Source: Kordiimonadales bacterium (GTDB lineage: Bacteria > Pseudomonadota > Alphaproteobacteria > Sphingomonadales > Kordiimonadaceae). Taken from it: DNA of 64,000 nt. A model generated the notes under the pieces. It had not been told where the DNA came from. It worked only from the letters and a program-made list of their open reading frames with translations, and did not search any database. The DNA lies in the NCBI GenBank assembly GCA_002401685.1, contig NVTU01000041.1, positions 19,096 to 83,095 on the forward strand, in the 5' to 3' direction. Both the position numbers and the translations under genes were made by a program. Below are positions 10,245 through 19,778 of the stretch, one piece after another. Each line of letters opens with the position of its first letter. The stretch's first letter is position 1.

Positions 10245-11884
10245 CAGCTTTGTTCCCCGTCCATATTATAATGCGCACTTGCGAAAGCGATACTATTTTT
10301 CCCCGATTGCTTCACTTCGTATAAGGCCGCGTCTGCCCGTTCCGTCAGAGCCTTAAGCGTAAGGTCAGTGCCGGGCCTAGACAAACAAATCCCAGCAGAT
10401 GCTGCCAGTTTGAGCTCAGGGTTGCCGATTGAAGCCCTTACTTCAGGCATATAATCCAACAGTTCTTGTGCCTTCATGGCGGCCGTTTCCTCGTCCGCAT
10501 CTTCGATCCACAAAACGAACTCGTCCCCACCAAACCGACCCGCGAAATCACTGGCCCGAATGATGTTCTGGAGTTTGTAAGCAACCAAACTGATGGCCTC
10601 GTCTCCGGCTGCGTGGCCAAGCGTATCGTTCACCTCTTTAAAATGATCTAAATCAATGAAGATAAGGCAACCAGAGTGGCCTGTGCGGCACTGATGTTTC
10701 AGCCTTTGTTCCACTACTTCGCGAAAAGCCCTTCGGTTCAGCAGATCCGTTAGTTCATCTTTCCCTGAAAGCCGGTACAAACGGTCAATCAATTCAGCCT
10801 TACCGAAAGCAGCCGTCAATATCTCACCAATATCTTCCAGCAACAGCCTTTCCTGTGCTGACCAAGGGCTAATATCTGTGTCGCGCCCGATAACCACCAT
10901 TCCCATACCTCTGCCGCCGCGTTCCAGTCGAAGCGCCAGAAGAACGCCCCCGTGCCCAGCAATCTCCTGTACACCAATCGGTGAGATCGCAAGCTCGCGC
11001 CAGATACTGTCCAAATCCAATATTTCCATCCTGTCACCGCACAGCGAGACAGGCACCAGGCCATCCTTATATTTCATCACTGACCAAACCAGATCAGCGC
11101 GCATAACGTCAATCAGCTCGTTCGAGGCCGCCTCCAACAGATCATGAGCGTTTTCTGACGCATTTAAAATACGGGTGATACGCTGCCGTACTGCAAGCCG
11201 CAGGTTATCAAGCCGGGTTTGTTTGGCAACTTCCACACGGGCCGTAACATCGCGGCAGGTGCCGCGCACACCAACAATGGTATTATCCGGGCCGAACGAC
11301 GGCTCAACTGACATTGCAACAAACTTTTTCTCGCCCGAAACAAACTCAACGCCAATGGCATCGAAATCTGTTTTTTTGTTCACGCGGAAAGGGTTACGGG
11401 CGGGGCTATTGCCACTTGGCCAGAAAACATCCTCTGCTTTTAACCCCAGCCATTTATCAGCCTGGCATCCAAAGGCGTCTAGGGGCGAAATAAAGCGGAA
11501 CATTCCGTCCAGAGAGACTTCAAAGGAAAGGTCGACCGCGCTATCAAGCAGTCCTTTCAAAAGCGCACGGCTTTCAAGTAAAGCCTCCGCCATTTTCTCC
11601 ATCAAGCCTGTATCGCGACCAACCAGTAAGATTTGATCGCCCTGCGGTATGATGGTGACCCACATCTTGCCACCCATTTCGTCTTCAATCCGCACTTGGG
11701 AAAGAACACCACTGCTGCGTACAGTGCTCACAGCTTGTACAAGTCCGCCGTTTTTCGCCTGCCACAACCCTATCAGAGGACCGGCCGAAGAAGAGTGCTC
11801 GCCAATTGTACCGCTTGCGCCTATAAGCACAGAACACGCTGCTGAAGTCTCAACAAGTGCTTGATTTTGCGCGTTTTTTTTCAT
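10244..11884 (-). CDS. PAS-GAF-like sensor diguanylate cyclase (GGDEF)
   Basis: 'DELTDLLNRRAFREVVEQRL...DLDHFKEVNDTLGHAAGDEA...RASDFAGRFGGDEFVLW': intact GGDEF with RxxD I-site 5 residues upstream; PAS-like and GAF-like regions N-terminal. Confidence 0.93.
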   Translation of the reverse strand: MKKNAQNQALVETSAACSVLIGASGTIGEHSSSAGPLIGLWQAKNGGLVQAVSTVRSSGVLSQVRIEDEMGGKMWVTIIPQGDQILLVGRDTGLMEKMAEALLESRALLKGLLDSAVDLSFEVSLDGMFRFISPLDAFGCQADKWLGLKAEDVFWPSGNSPARNPFRVNKKTDFDAIGVEFVSGEKKFVAMSVEPSFGPDNTIVGVRGTCRDVTARVEVAKQTRLDNLRLAVRQRITRILNASENAHDLLEAASNELIDVMRADLVWSVMKYKDGLVPVSLCGDRMEILDLDSIWRELAISPIGVQEIAGHGGVLLALRLERGGRGMGMVVIGRDTDISPWSAQERLLLEDIGEILTAAFGKAELIDRLYRLSGKDELTDLLNRRAFREVVEQRLKHQCRTGHSGCLIFIDLDHFKEVNDTLGHAAGDEAISLVAYKLQNIIRASDFAGRFGGDEFVLWIEDADEETAAMKAQELLDYMPEVRASIGNPELKLAASAGICLSRPGTDLTLKALTERADAALYEVKQSGKNSIAFASAHYNMDGEQS

Positions 11885-11991
11885 CAGTTGCTGTCACCAG
11901 TTAAACGTGCCAATGCTTTGGTAATAAATGCACTGTATCGTTGATAGTCTTAAGGTAGTTTTAAGGCTAAGCCCAAGAAGTTAAGGTAATA

Positions 11992-12684
11992 ATGCTCAGC
12001 TCATCCGTAAATACATATCATGAAGCCCTTCTTGAAACACGTGACACTTGGGTTTTCGATCTGGATAACACTCTTTACGGCGCAGAATGTAAGCTTTTCG
12101 ATCAAATAGATCGTCAAATTGGGTCGTATGTACAATCGCTTTTACATATCGGGCCAGATGAAGCCCGCACCCTACAAAAGCGCTATCTAATGGAATGCGG
12201 AACAACGCTGAACGGGTTGATGCGATTTCATGAAGTGGACCCTCAGCATTATTTGGCGACTGTACACGCGATCGACTTCTCCGCCATTGAATATGACGAA
12301 AAATTAGTGAAGGCCCTAGGTGCGCTTGAAGGCCGAAAACTTGTCTTCACCAATGCTGACAAACCTTACGCCACCGAAATTATGAGGCGTCTCGGCATTC
12401 TTGACTTTTTTGAGGGTATTTTTGATATCGTCGCCGCGGACTTACAGCCCAAACCCAAACAGATCGCGTACGACATGTTTGTCAAAAAGTACGATATAGA
12501 CCCCAAGCGCGCAGTGATGTTTGAAGACATGGTCCGCAATCTTAAGCCTGCCTACGACATGGGGATGGCAACTGTTTGGGTCGATACAGGCAGCCAGTGG
12601 GGCAAAGCCGATCATGACCCAAGTTTTGTGCATGCAGAAACCAAGCGGCTTAACAATTGGCTGTACGATTTTAGTCACCGCTAA
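11992..12684 (+). CDS. pyrimidine 5'-nucleotidase, HAD superfamily
   Basis: 'WVFDLDNTLYGAECKLFDQID', 'KLVFTNADKPYATEIMRRLGI', 'VMFEDMVRNLKPAYDMGMATVWV'. Confidence 0.92.
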   Translation: MLSSSVNTYHEALLETRDTWVFDLDNTLYGAECKLFDQIDRQIGSYVQSLLHIGPDEARTLQKRYLMECGTTLNGLMRFHEVDPQHYLATVHAIDFSAIEYDEKLVKALGALEGRKLVFTNADKPYATEIMRRLGILDFFEGIFDIVAADLQPKPKQIAYDMFVKKYDIDPKRAVMFEDMVRNLKPAYDMGMATVWVDTGSQWGKADHDPSFVHAETKRLNNWLYDFSHR

Positions 12685-12873
12685 TTTTTAGCGCGCCGAA
12701 CTCCTATTACACACCCTCGTGAAAGCACCCTTATTGGACATATAAGGCGGCGGCGCGTAAAACACGGGCAACATAAACTTAGTGTTCAGACAGCAAGCCG
12801 TTGATTGACAGCTAAGTGTGCCCGGTTATTGTGCAGTCAAATTGCACAAACACAACGCCCCAAGGATCCTTTC

Positions 12874-13719
12874 ATGAGCCACACTGCCCTTGAAACCACC
12901 GTCAACCGCGCTTTTGAAGAACGCGACAGCATCAACACCAGCACACAGGGCGAATACCGCGATGCTGTGCACGAGACGCTTAATCTGCTTGATAGCGGCG
13001 AGGTGCGTGTAGCAAGCAAGGAAAACGGCGCATGGACAGTGCACCAATGGCTCAAAAAAGCGGTGCTTCTTTCCTTCCGACTAAACGACATGGGCATCAT
13101 TGAAGGCGCACCCGGCGCAAACACCAATTGGTGGGATAAAGTGCCAAGCAAGTTTGCAGGCTGGGATGAAAACCGTTTCCGCGACGCGGGCTTCCGGGCG
13201 GTGCCGGGGTCCATCGTTCGCCATGCAGCGCATATTTCCAAAGGCGCAGTCCTGATGCCGTCGTTCGTGAACCTCGGCGCTTATGTGGGCGAGAACACGA
13301 TGGTAGACGCATGGTCCACCGTTGGTAGCTGCGCACAAATCGGCGCGAATGTGCACTTGTCTGGCGGCGTTGGCATTGGCGGCGTGCTCGAGCCTTTGCA
13401 GGCTGGGCCGGTTATCATTGAAGATAACTGCTTCATTGGTGCTCGCAGCGAGATCGCTGAAGGCGTGATCGTTGAAGAAGGTGCCGTGGTTTCGATGGGC
13501 GTTTATATCGGCGCATCCACAAAAATTATTGACCGTGCAACAGGCGAAATATTCATGGGCCGCGTCCCCGCCTACAGCGTCGTAGTTCCCGGCAACCTTC
13601 CGGGCAAACCACTGCCCGACGGCACGCCGGGGCCGAGCCTATACTGTGCTGTGATCGTCAAGCGTGTTGACGAGCGTACACGATCCAAAACTTCTATTAA
13701 CGAATTGCTGCGAGACTAG
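12874..13719 (+). CDS. dapD: 2,3,4,5-tetrahydropyridine-2,6-dicarboxylate N-succinyltransferase
   Basis: Left-handed beta-helix hexapeptides; '[62 protein letters not shown]'; ATG 12874 within ORF 12805..13719. Confidence 0.97.
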   Translation: MSHTALETTVNRAFEERDSINTSTQGEYRDAVHETLNLLDSGEVRVASKENGAWTVHQWLKKAVLLSFRLNDMGIIEGAPGANTNWWDKVPSKFAGWDENRFRDAGFRAVPGSIVRHAAHISKGAVLMPSFVNLGAYVGENTMVDAWSTVGSCAQIGANVHLSGGVGIGGVLEPLQAGPVIIEDNCFIGARSEIAEGVIVEEGAVVSMGVYIGASTKIIDRATGEIFMGRVPAYSVVVPGNLPGKPLPDGTPGPSLYCAVIVKRVDERTRSKTSINELLRD

Positions 13720-13724
13720 TCCCC

Positions 13725-14879
13725 ATGACCGAGATTGACCCAATTTCCCTATCGCAAGACCTTATCCGTGTCCAGAGCGTAACACCTGACACCGGTGACG
13801 GGCTTGATATTCTCGCGGTCCAATTGGAAAAACTTGGTTTCACCTGCACAAAAATGACGTTTGAAGAACCCGGCACCGAGGCCGTTGCAAACCTCTATGC
13901 CCGCCTCGGCGATACTGCACCGAACTTCTGCTTTGCTGGACACACCGATGTGGTGCCAGTGGGGGCTGCTAAAAAATGGTCCGTCTCGCCTTTTTCGGGC
14001 GACATTAAAGACGGGCAGCTTTGGGGGCGCGGGGCTGCAGATATGAAATCTGCCATTGCAGCTTTTGTAGCCGCGACATCCCGCTACCTGAATAAAACTG
14101 ACGGCAAGCTAAATGGTTCGCTATCCTTTTTGATCACGGGTGACGAGGAAGGTCCAGCCGTGAACGGCACCAGGAAAGTGCTCGACTGGCTCGATGAACG
14201 CGGTGAAAAACTAGATTACTGCCTCGTCGGGGAACCAACAAACCCTGAAGAACTTGGCCAGATGATCAAAGTTGGCCGGCGCGGCAGCATGCACGGCACC
14301 ATCACTGTTCACGGCATTCAAGGCCATGTAGCCTATCCGCATATGGCGCATAATCCTGTTCCAGATTTGGTGAAAATACTCTCTGAACTGAACAAGGAAC
14401 CGCTAGACGCTGGCAATGATCAGTTCCAGCCGTCAAATCTAGAAATTATTGATATCCACGTCGGGAACGAAAGCCAGAATGTAATTCCGTGCGAAGCGAA
14501 GGCGCGGTTTAATGTGCGCTTCAATAACGAGTATACCCCGGAAAGCCTGCAGGCTGAACTCTCGGCACGCATGAACCACGCTGGCGTGGCGTACGATATC
14601 GATTGGTGGGTCTCTGGGGAAAGCTTCCTGACACCTGCGGGGCCGCTGTCGGCCGCCGTGGCCACTGCGGTAGAAAAACACACAGGCCGCATGCCTGACT
14701 TATCGACGACAGGCGGCACATCCGACGCGCGCTTCATCAAAAACATGTGCCCTGTTGTTGAATTTGGCCTCGTTGGCGCGACAATGCACAAAGTGGACGA
14801 GCATGTGGCCGTGCAAGATATTGAAACACTTACTGCCATTTACGAAAGCGTAATTACAGCAATTCTCAGCAATAAATAA
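13725..14879 (+). CDS. dapE: succinyl-diaminopimelate desuccinylase
   Basis: M20 motifs 'FAGHTDVVPVG', 'GRGAADMKSAIAAF', 'ITGDEEGPAVNGT', 'STTGGTSDARFI'; 5 bp after dapD. Confidence 0.97.
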   Translation: MTEIDPISLSQDLIRVQSVTPDTGDGLDILAVQLEKLGFTCTKMTFEEPGTEAVANLYARLGDTAPNFCFAGHTDVVPVGAAKKWSVSPFSGDIKDGQLWGRGAADMKSAIAAFVAATSRYLNKTDGKLNGSLSFLITGDEEGPAVNGTRKVLDWLDERGEKLDYCLVGEPTNPEELGQMIKVGRRGSMHGTITVHGIQGHVAYPHMAHNPVPDLVKILSELNKEPLDAGNDQFQPSNLEIIDIHVGNESQNVIPCEAKARFNVRFNNEYTPESLQAELSARMNHAGVAYDIDWWVSGESFLTPAGPLSAAVATAVEKHTGRMPDLSTTGGTSDARFIKNMCPVVEFGLVGATMHKVDEHVAVQDIETLTAIYESVITAILSNK

Positions 14880-15462
14880 TACTGTCAAGGAATGGCCAAA
14901 TAGGAATGATTCGCACCTTTCTGTAACGCTTTGCATTAAAAGTCCCCACTAAACTGAAATCTGCGGCATTTTTTTCTCGGTGTTTCTGGCCGTTCTGTTA
15001 ACCTTTTGCCATGAAGTTCAAGGTAGAATTTACGCAGTTTGCAGTCTAAAGCCCTCTCCTGGACGAAATAACCATAAGTTACAAAATATCTCCTTTAACG
15101 TGATTTTCAAAGAAACTAGAGAATGGGATCGAAGCTTTTTTATCCTTAGTGGCCTTGTCTCTTTATTGGGTTTGTCTTTTCATCTGTTTGAACAATCGGA
15201 ATTTTATTTAGCACAGCAAACAATAAGATCCTGAAAGCAAGCCACAATCTGAGAGTGTTAGGCACTGAGGCGAGCCCCAACAATCCGGGCTAAAAATGGC
15301 CTGAAGTTTAATGTTTTTTGCACACTATCAAATTTTTCAGCACGTTAACCATTTGCGTATCGCCCCCGCCTTCTGTGAAACAATGCATTCAACGTCTGTT
15401 TAAATTTTGCTACACTGACAGCTCCCCTGGGCGGCTTTCGGGGAAACACTTGAGGAGTCTCA

Positions 15463-15774
15463 ATGGGACAATCTTACAGTATTGACCTAATCGATCGCAG
15501 TGCGCGTAAAACACGGCTCGGTTCAATTTCAAAAGATTGCATCCAATGTGCATCCGATAGCAATCAAGCTGTCCGTGTAAAGGGGCGCCTGCATTTCACA
15601 CCAGAAGACAAACAGATTTACCTGAAAATGGCGGCAACGCACGGTGACAAACTTTCGCTTTCCATTTCCAATGATACGCGCACTTACTTAGGCGATTTCT
15701 GCCTTTCGTACTTTGACCCACAAACCAGCACAGCAACGTTTGACGCGCTGGGTGATGTTAAAGTTATTTGTTGA
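15463..15774 (+). CDS. small hypothetical protein (paralog of the next ORF)
   Basis: 103 aa; GAGG-like RBS 'cttgaggagtctca' before ATG; aligns by eye with ORF 15810..16166. Confidence 0.7.
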   Translation: MGQSYSIDLIDRSARKTRLGSISKDCIQCASDSNQAVRVKGRLHFTPEDKQIYLKMAATHGDKLSLSISNDTRTYLGDFCLSYFDPQTSTATFDALGDVKVIC

Positions 15775-15809
15775 GAGTTTTTTCCCACACCCGTTAATAG
15801 GGGACAGCT

Positions 15810-16166
15810 TTGGATAAAATGTTCAAGATATACCTTCTGAATAAAGATGGTTCAAAAGAGTGCCTCGGCCAGATGGAAAGGAAGCACATAACCTATAACC
15901 GCTACAGCGAAGGCTTGCTGATAGGGGCAGGGAAACTCCATGAGACCGACATTAAAAAAGGCGTGTTCCTGAAGTTTGCAGCGCAATTTCAGAACAAAAG
16001 CGAGCTGGAATTTGAAGGAGAAGATGTGATTTATAGCGGCACCTTCCGCTGCATCAATTTCATCCCTGAAAATAACGCCGTTGTCTTCGGGTCTATAGGT
16101 CCAGTATACGAATTAACCCCTGAGTTCGCCGCCGAAGAAGAGGAAGAATTGGAGGAAGCCATTTAG
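15810..16166 (+). CDS. small hypothetical protein with acidic C-terminus
   Basis: 118 aa, TTG start; 'FKIYLLNKDGSKECLGQMERKHITY...GKLHETDIKKGVFLKFAAQ' resembles the preceding ORF; tail 'EFAAEEEEELEEAI'. Confidence 0.7.
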   Translation: MDKMFKIYLLNKDGSKECLGQMERKHITYNRYSEGLLIGAGKLHETDIKKGVFLKFAAQFQNKSELEFEGEDVIYSGTFRCINFIPENNAVVFGSIGPVYELTPEFAAEEEEELEEAI

Positions 16167-16186
16167 GCTAGGCCAATTCCAGCCCG

Positions 16187-16564
16187 TCAGGTTAAGGAGG
16201 CAATATTGGCTTCCCAATTGGCGCCGTCAAACTCGCCTTGTTTCACTGACGTAACCGTTTCAGGGTCAATACAATTGAGGTTCACTGACCAACCATTCGG
16301 GTGGCTGCGCGGCACATAAAAGGCCTTCACGCCGCACGTTTTGCAAAACAGATGTTTGGCTGTCCTGGTCTTGAACCGGTATTCGGTAAGGTTGTCCTCG
16401 CCTGCGGTTATCCGGAATGCATCGCGGCCAACAAACACATGTATAAAACCCGTGCGCGTGCATATGCTGCAGGTGCAGGACACTGCATCAATATCCGCAG
16501 GTGCATCCACCTCAAACGCCACACTACCGCAGTGGCAACTGCCTTTATGGGTAACTATGCTCAT
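16187..16564 (-). CDS. GFA family protein (glutathione-dependent formaldehyde-activating enzyme-like / CENP-V fold)
   Basis: 'HKGSCHCGSVAFEVDAP', 'CTCSICTRTGFIHVFV', 'HLFCKTCGVKAFYVPRSHPNGWSVNLNCID'. Confidence 0.93.
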   Translation of the reverse strand: MSIVTHKGSCHCGSVAFEVDAPADIDAVSCTCSICTRTGFIHVFVGRDAFRITAGEDNLTEYRFKTRTAKHLFCKTCGVKAFYVPRSHPNGWSVNLNCIDPETVTSVKQGEFDGANWEANIASLT

Positions 16565-16573
16565 TCGTCTTCC

Positions 16574-17179
16574 CTACCGTACTTCGCTGCGTGCCCGGAG
16601 CGCCGCTGAAAGCGTGCCGTCATCCAAATAATCTAGTTCGCCGCCCACAGGCACACCGTGCGCAAGTGCGGTTACTTTCACCTCGCTTGGTGACAAGCGT
16701 TCCGCCAAGTAATGGCTGGTGGTTTGGCCGTCTACTGTGGCATTAAGCGCAAGGATAACCTCCTTAACACCGCCCGCTTCAATCCGTGCCAGCAAGCTAT
16801 CGGTATTGAGGTCTTCCGGGCCGATACCGTCGAGCGCTGACAGCGTGCCTCCTAGTACATGATACAGGCCTTTAAAGGTTTCTGACCGGTCAAGCGCCCA
16901 CAGGTCTGCAACGTCCTCCACAACACAAATCGTGGTGCGGTCACGGCGCATATCCTCACACACATGGCAGGGGTTATGGGTATCGATATTGCTGCAGGTG
17001 TCACAAATCTGAATTTTATCAGCCACGTTCGCAAGTGCGTCCGCGAGCGGTAGCATCACGCTGTCTTTTTTCTTGAGAAGCTGCAATGCCGAACGCCGGG
17101 CAGAGCGCGGCCCAAGCCCCGGCAATTTCGCCAACAGCTGAATAAGCGTATCAATTTCACTACCGTGTGATCGGGGCAT
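16574..17179 (-). CDS. recR: recombination protein RecR
   Basis: '[27 protein letters not shown]', C4 zinc finger '[16 protein letters not shown]', TOPRIM '[16 protein letters not shown]', '[19 protein letters not shown]'. Confidence 0.98.
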   Translation of the reverse strand: MPRSHGSEIDTLIQLLAKLPGLGPRSARRSALQLLKKKDSVMLPLADALANVADKIQICDTCSNIDTHNPCHVCEDMRRDRTTICVVEDVADLWALDRSETFKGLYHVLGGTLSALDGIGPEDLNTDSLLARIEAGGVKEVILALNATVDGQTTSHYLAERLSPSEVKVTALAHGVPVGGELDYLDDGTLSAALRARSEVR

Positions 17180-17232
17180 TCATTATCCTAATCCGACGAA
17201 TTGGCCATAACTGATATACGGCCTGTCTTAAA

Positions 17233-17556
17233 CTAAAACGGCATTTTGAAGCCGTCGGGCAGGCCCATGCCGCCGGTCATGGCTTTCATTTGCTCAGCCG
17301 CAGCGTCGGTGGCGCGGGCTTTGGCCATGGTGTGGGCTGCGATGATCAGGTCTTCCAGTACTTCGCGGTCTTCTGCGGCATAAAGGGTAGGGTCAATCTT
17401 CAAGGATTTCATATCACCTTTGCCGTTCAGGACAACTTTCACAAGGCCGGCGCCTGCGACGCCTTCAATTTCCATATCCGCCATCTGGGCCTGCATATCG
17501 CCCATTTTGGACTGCATTTCCTGTGCCTTTTTCAGCATTTCGGTCAGGTTTTTCAT
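17233..17556 (-). CDS. ybaB: YbaB/EbfC family nucleoid-associated protein
   Basis: 'MKNLTEMLKKAQEMQSKMGDMQAQMADMEIEGVAGAGLVKVVLNGKGDMKSLKIDP'; start trimmed to 17556 from ORF 17233..17598. Confidence 0.95.
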   Translation of the reverse strand: MKNLTEMLKKAQEMQSKMGDMQAQMADMEIEGVAGAGLVKVVLNGKGDMKSLKIDPTLYAAEDREVLEDLIIAAHTMAKARATDAAAEQMKAMTGGMGLPDGFKMPF

Positions 17557-17581
17557 CGTCTCACTCCGCCCTTTTCGAGCA

Positions 17582-17617
17582 TAAATTTTACGGTGCAATT
17601 AAATTTTACGGTGCAAT
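17582..17617. repeat. perfect tandem direct repeat, 2 x 18 bp (TAAATTTTACGGTGCAAT)
   Basis: Direct reading of 17581-17622: both copies identical, followed by a partial third 'TAAA'. Confidence 0.95.
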
Positions 17618-17638
17618 TAAACGGTCAGCATACCCGCC

Positions 17639-19423
17639 TTAGAAATCAAAATCGCTGTGTTCATCCCCCACAGCAGCGTCGGGGTCGGTTGGCATATCGC
17701 CGTGTAAATCACCGTCTTCAACCCGGCTGTCACGCACCGCGAGCAGCTTGGCTTCAGGGAAAATTGCGATCAACGCTTTAACGATAGGCTCTTGCAGGGC
17801 CTCGTCCTTACGCTGTTTGTCCCGGGCGACTTCCTTGGCGCGTACGGTCGTTTCGCCTTCTTCCTTGCCGACTACAACATTCCAGCCAACACCCGTCCAT
17901 AATTTTAGGCACTGTTTGACCCGCATCAGGAAATCAGGCGGCGTTTTCCGGGTGATGTTAATTTCCATCGTGCCGGGCTTATAGGCGATCACGCGCACAT
18001 AATCTTTCAGCAGCACAGCAAGCTGCGCTTCTTTCTCGTACGAGAATAACCCCACCATTTTCTCAAAGCTGATAGGCATCGGATGCGGGGCATGGCTTTC
18101 GCCGCCCGCCCCGGGATGCAAGGCAATTACCTGTGCGCTTTGCTGGGCCCCAGAGACCGCACCAGGACCATGGCCACCTACTGCCTGAGCCGCATACGCG
18201 CCAATCGCCGTTGCGCCGCCGCCGCCCGCAGGCACCAGCGCTGGCCCACCTGATGCGCCGCCCGGCTGGTTTTGCAGCTTTTTCACTAAGTCCGCCGGTG
18301 AAGGCATGTTCGCCGCGTACGCCAAGCGTATCAGTATCATTTCAGCGGCCGCGATTGGGCTCGGCGCAGCTTTCACTTCGCCGAGGCCTTTCAGCAGCAT
18401 TTGCCACGCCCGCGTTAGGTGCGGCATGGAAAGGGCTTTTGCCATATCGCCGCCTTGGGTTTTCTCGGCCTCAGATACCAGCGCGTCAGAGCCCGTATCA
18501 GGTGTTACTTTCAAACGCGTTAGCCAGTGGGTCACTTCAAGTAAGTCGTTGATCACTACTTGCGGATCAGCGCCGTTATTATACTGCTGCCTAAGCGTGG
18601 TAATGGCACCGGCCACATCGCCCTTCATCACCAGTTCAAACAGGTCCAGCACCTGCGCCCGGTCTGCAAGACCCAGCATTTCGCGCACTTGCTCTTCGGT
18701 AACATCGCCAGCGCCGTGGGCAATCGCCTGATCAAGCAGTGACAGGCTATCCCGCACTGAGCCTTCAGCAGCACGTGCAATCAGCTTCAGTGCGCCGTCG
18801 TCGGCTTTGCAGCCTTCTTTTTCCGTAATACCAGCCAAGTGTTTGATCAGAGTATCGCTTTCGACGCGTTTCAAATCAAAACGTTGGCAGCGCGACAATA
18901 CGGTAACCGGCAGCTTGCGAATTTCCGTGGTCGCGAAGATGAACTTCACATTCTCAGGGGGTTCCTCAAGCGTTTTCAACAGCGCGTTGAAGGCGTTTTT
19001 CGACAGCATGTGCACTTCGTCGATAATGTAAATTTTGAACCGCGCAGCAATAGGCGCATAGCGCACGCTTTCGATAATCTCGCGGATATCATCTACACCC
19101 GTACGCGACGCAGCATCCATTTCCAGCACATCAACATGGCGCGATTCTGAAATCGCCACACAGTTATCACACGTCCCGCATGGGTTAATGGTTGGCCCGT
19201 CGCTTGTTGTACAGTTAAGGGCTTTTGCAATGATCCGCGCCGTCGTGGTTTTACCCACGCCGCGCACGCCTGTCATGATAAACGCATGCGCCAAACGGCC
19301 ACTGTCAATCGCATTCGACAGCGTTCTCACCATAGCGCCCTGGCCGATCAGGGTATCAAAATCAGCGGGGCGATATTTGCGGGCAAGAACCCTGTATTCC
19401 TGATCTGCTGCGCTATCGCTCAT
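17639..19423 (-). CDS. dnaX: DNA polymerase III subunit gamma/tau
   Basis: 'YRVLARKYRPADFDTLIGQGAMVRTLSNAI', Walker A 'GVRGVGKTTTARI', 'YIIDEVHMLSKNAFNALLKTLEEPPENVKFIFATTE'. Confidence 0.98.
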   Translation of the reverse strand: MSDSAADQEYRVLARKYRPADFDTLIGQGAMVRTLSNAIDSGRLAHAFIMTGVRGVGKTTTARIIAKALNCTTSDGPTINPCGTCDNCVAISESRHVDVLEMDAASRTGVDDIREIIESVRYAPIAARFKIYIIDEVHMLSKNAFNALLKTLEEPPENVKFIFATTEIRKLPVTVLSRCQRFDLKRVESDTLIKHLAGITEKEGCKADDGALKLIARAAEGSVRDSLSLLDQAIAHGAGDVTEEQVREMLGLADRAQVLDLFELVMKGDVAGAITTLRQQYNNGADPQVVINDLLEVTHWLTRLKVTPDTGSDALVSEAEKTQGGDMAKALSMPHLTRAWQMLLKGLGEVKAAPSPIAAAEMILIRLAYAANMPSPADLVKKLQNQPGGASGGPALVPAGGGGATAIGAYAAQAVGGHGPGAVSGAQQSAQVIALHPGAGGESHAPHPMPISFEKMVGLFSYEKEAQLAVLLKDYVRVIAYKPGTMEINITRKTPPDFLMRVKQCLKLWTGVGWNVVVGKEEGETTVRAKEVARDKQRKDEALQEPIVKALIAIFPEAKLLAVRDSRVEDGDLHGDMPTDPDAAVGDEHSDFDF

Positions 19424-19602
19424 ATGCCGCTCACTCTGTAAATTAGGGACAAAAACTTGAGCAATATGACTAGCAGGATAAAGGCGCAGGTGAAAGGGGA
19501 TTTAGGAGCGAGGGAAGCTTTACCCGCTTGACTGAACAACGGTGAAGATTTCACGCTCAAAAGCCACCCAAAACCGCGTGGCAAATTTCTAAATTTTAAG
19601 GA

Positions 19603-19699
19603 TGGGTGGGAGAACAACAACCCGCGGCAACTCGGTACGGCTGCTTCCTTTCGGACCTGACCGGATTAACGAGCGACACGTCCATCGCTCTCCCGCTGC
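19603..19699 (-). ncRNA. ffs: signal recognition particle RNA, small bacterial type (4.5S-like)
   Basis: Minus strand reads 'GCGGGAGAGCGATGGACGTGTCGCTCGTTAATCCGGTCAGGTCCGAAAGGAAGCAGCCGTACCGAGTTGCCGCGGGTTGTTGTTCTCCC': conserved SRP core 'GGTCAGGTCCGAAAGGAAGCAGCC' and pairing ends GGGAGA/TCTCCC. Adjacent to dnaX. Ends approximate. Confidence 0.93.
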
Positions 19700-19778
19700 T
19701 TATATGGCTATTTCACTCGGCACTTGCAAGTGAAATAGCTCCGCCCTAGATAATTCCCTATAGAGCAGGAGAAAATGC

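Noticed and set aside
14980-15234. 84-aa ORF in the dapE downstream gap
   Set aside because: AT-rich, no good RBS or family features; likely non-coding.
17290-19403. Several plus-strand ORFs over ybaB and dnaX
   Set aside because: Antisense shadows of strongly supported conserved genes.
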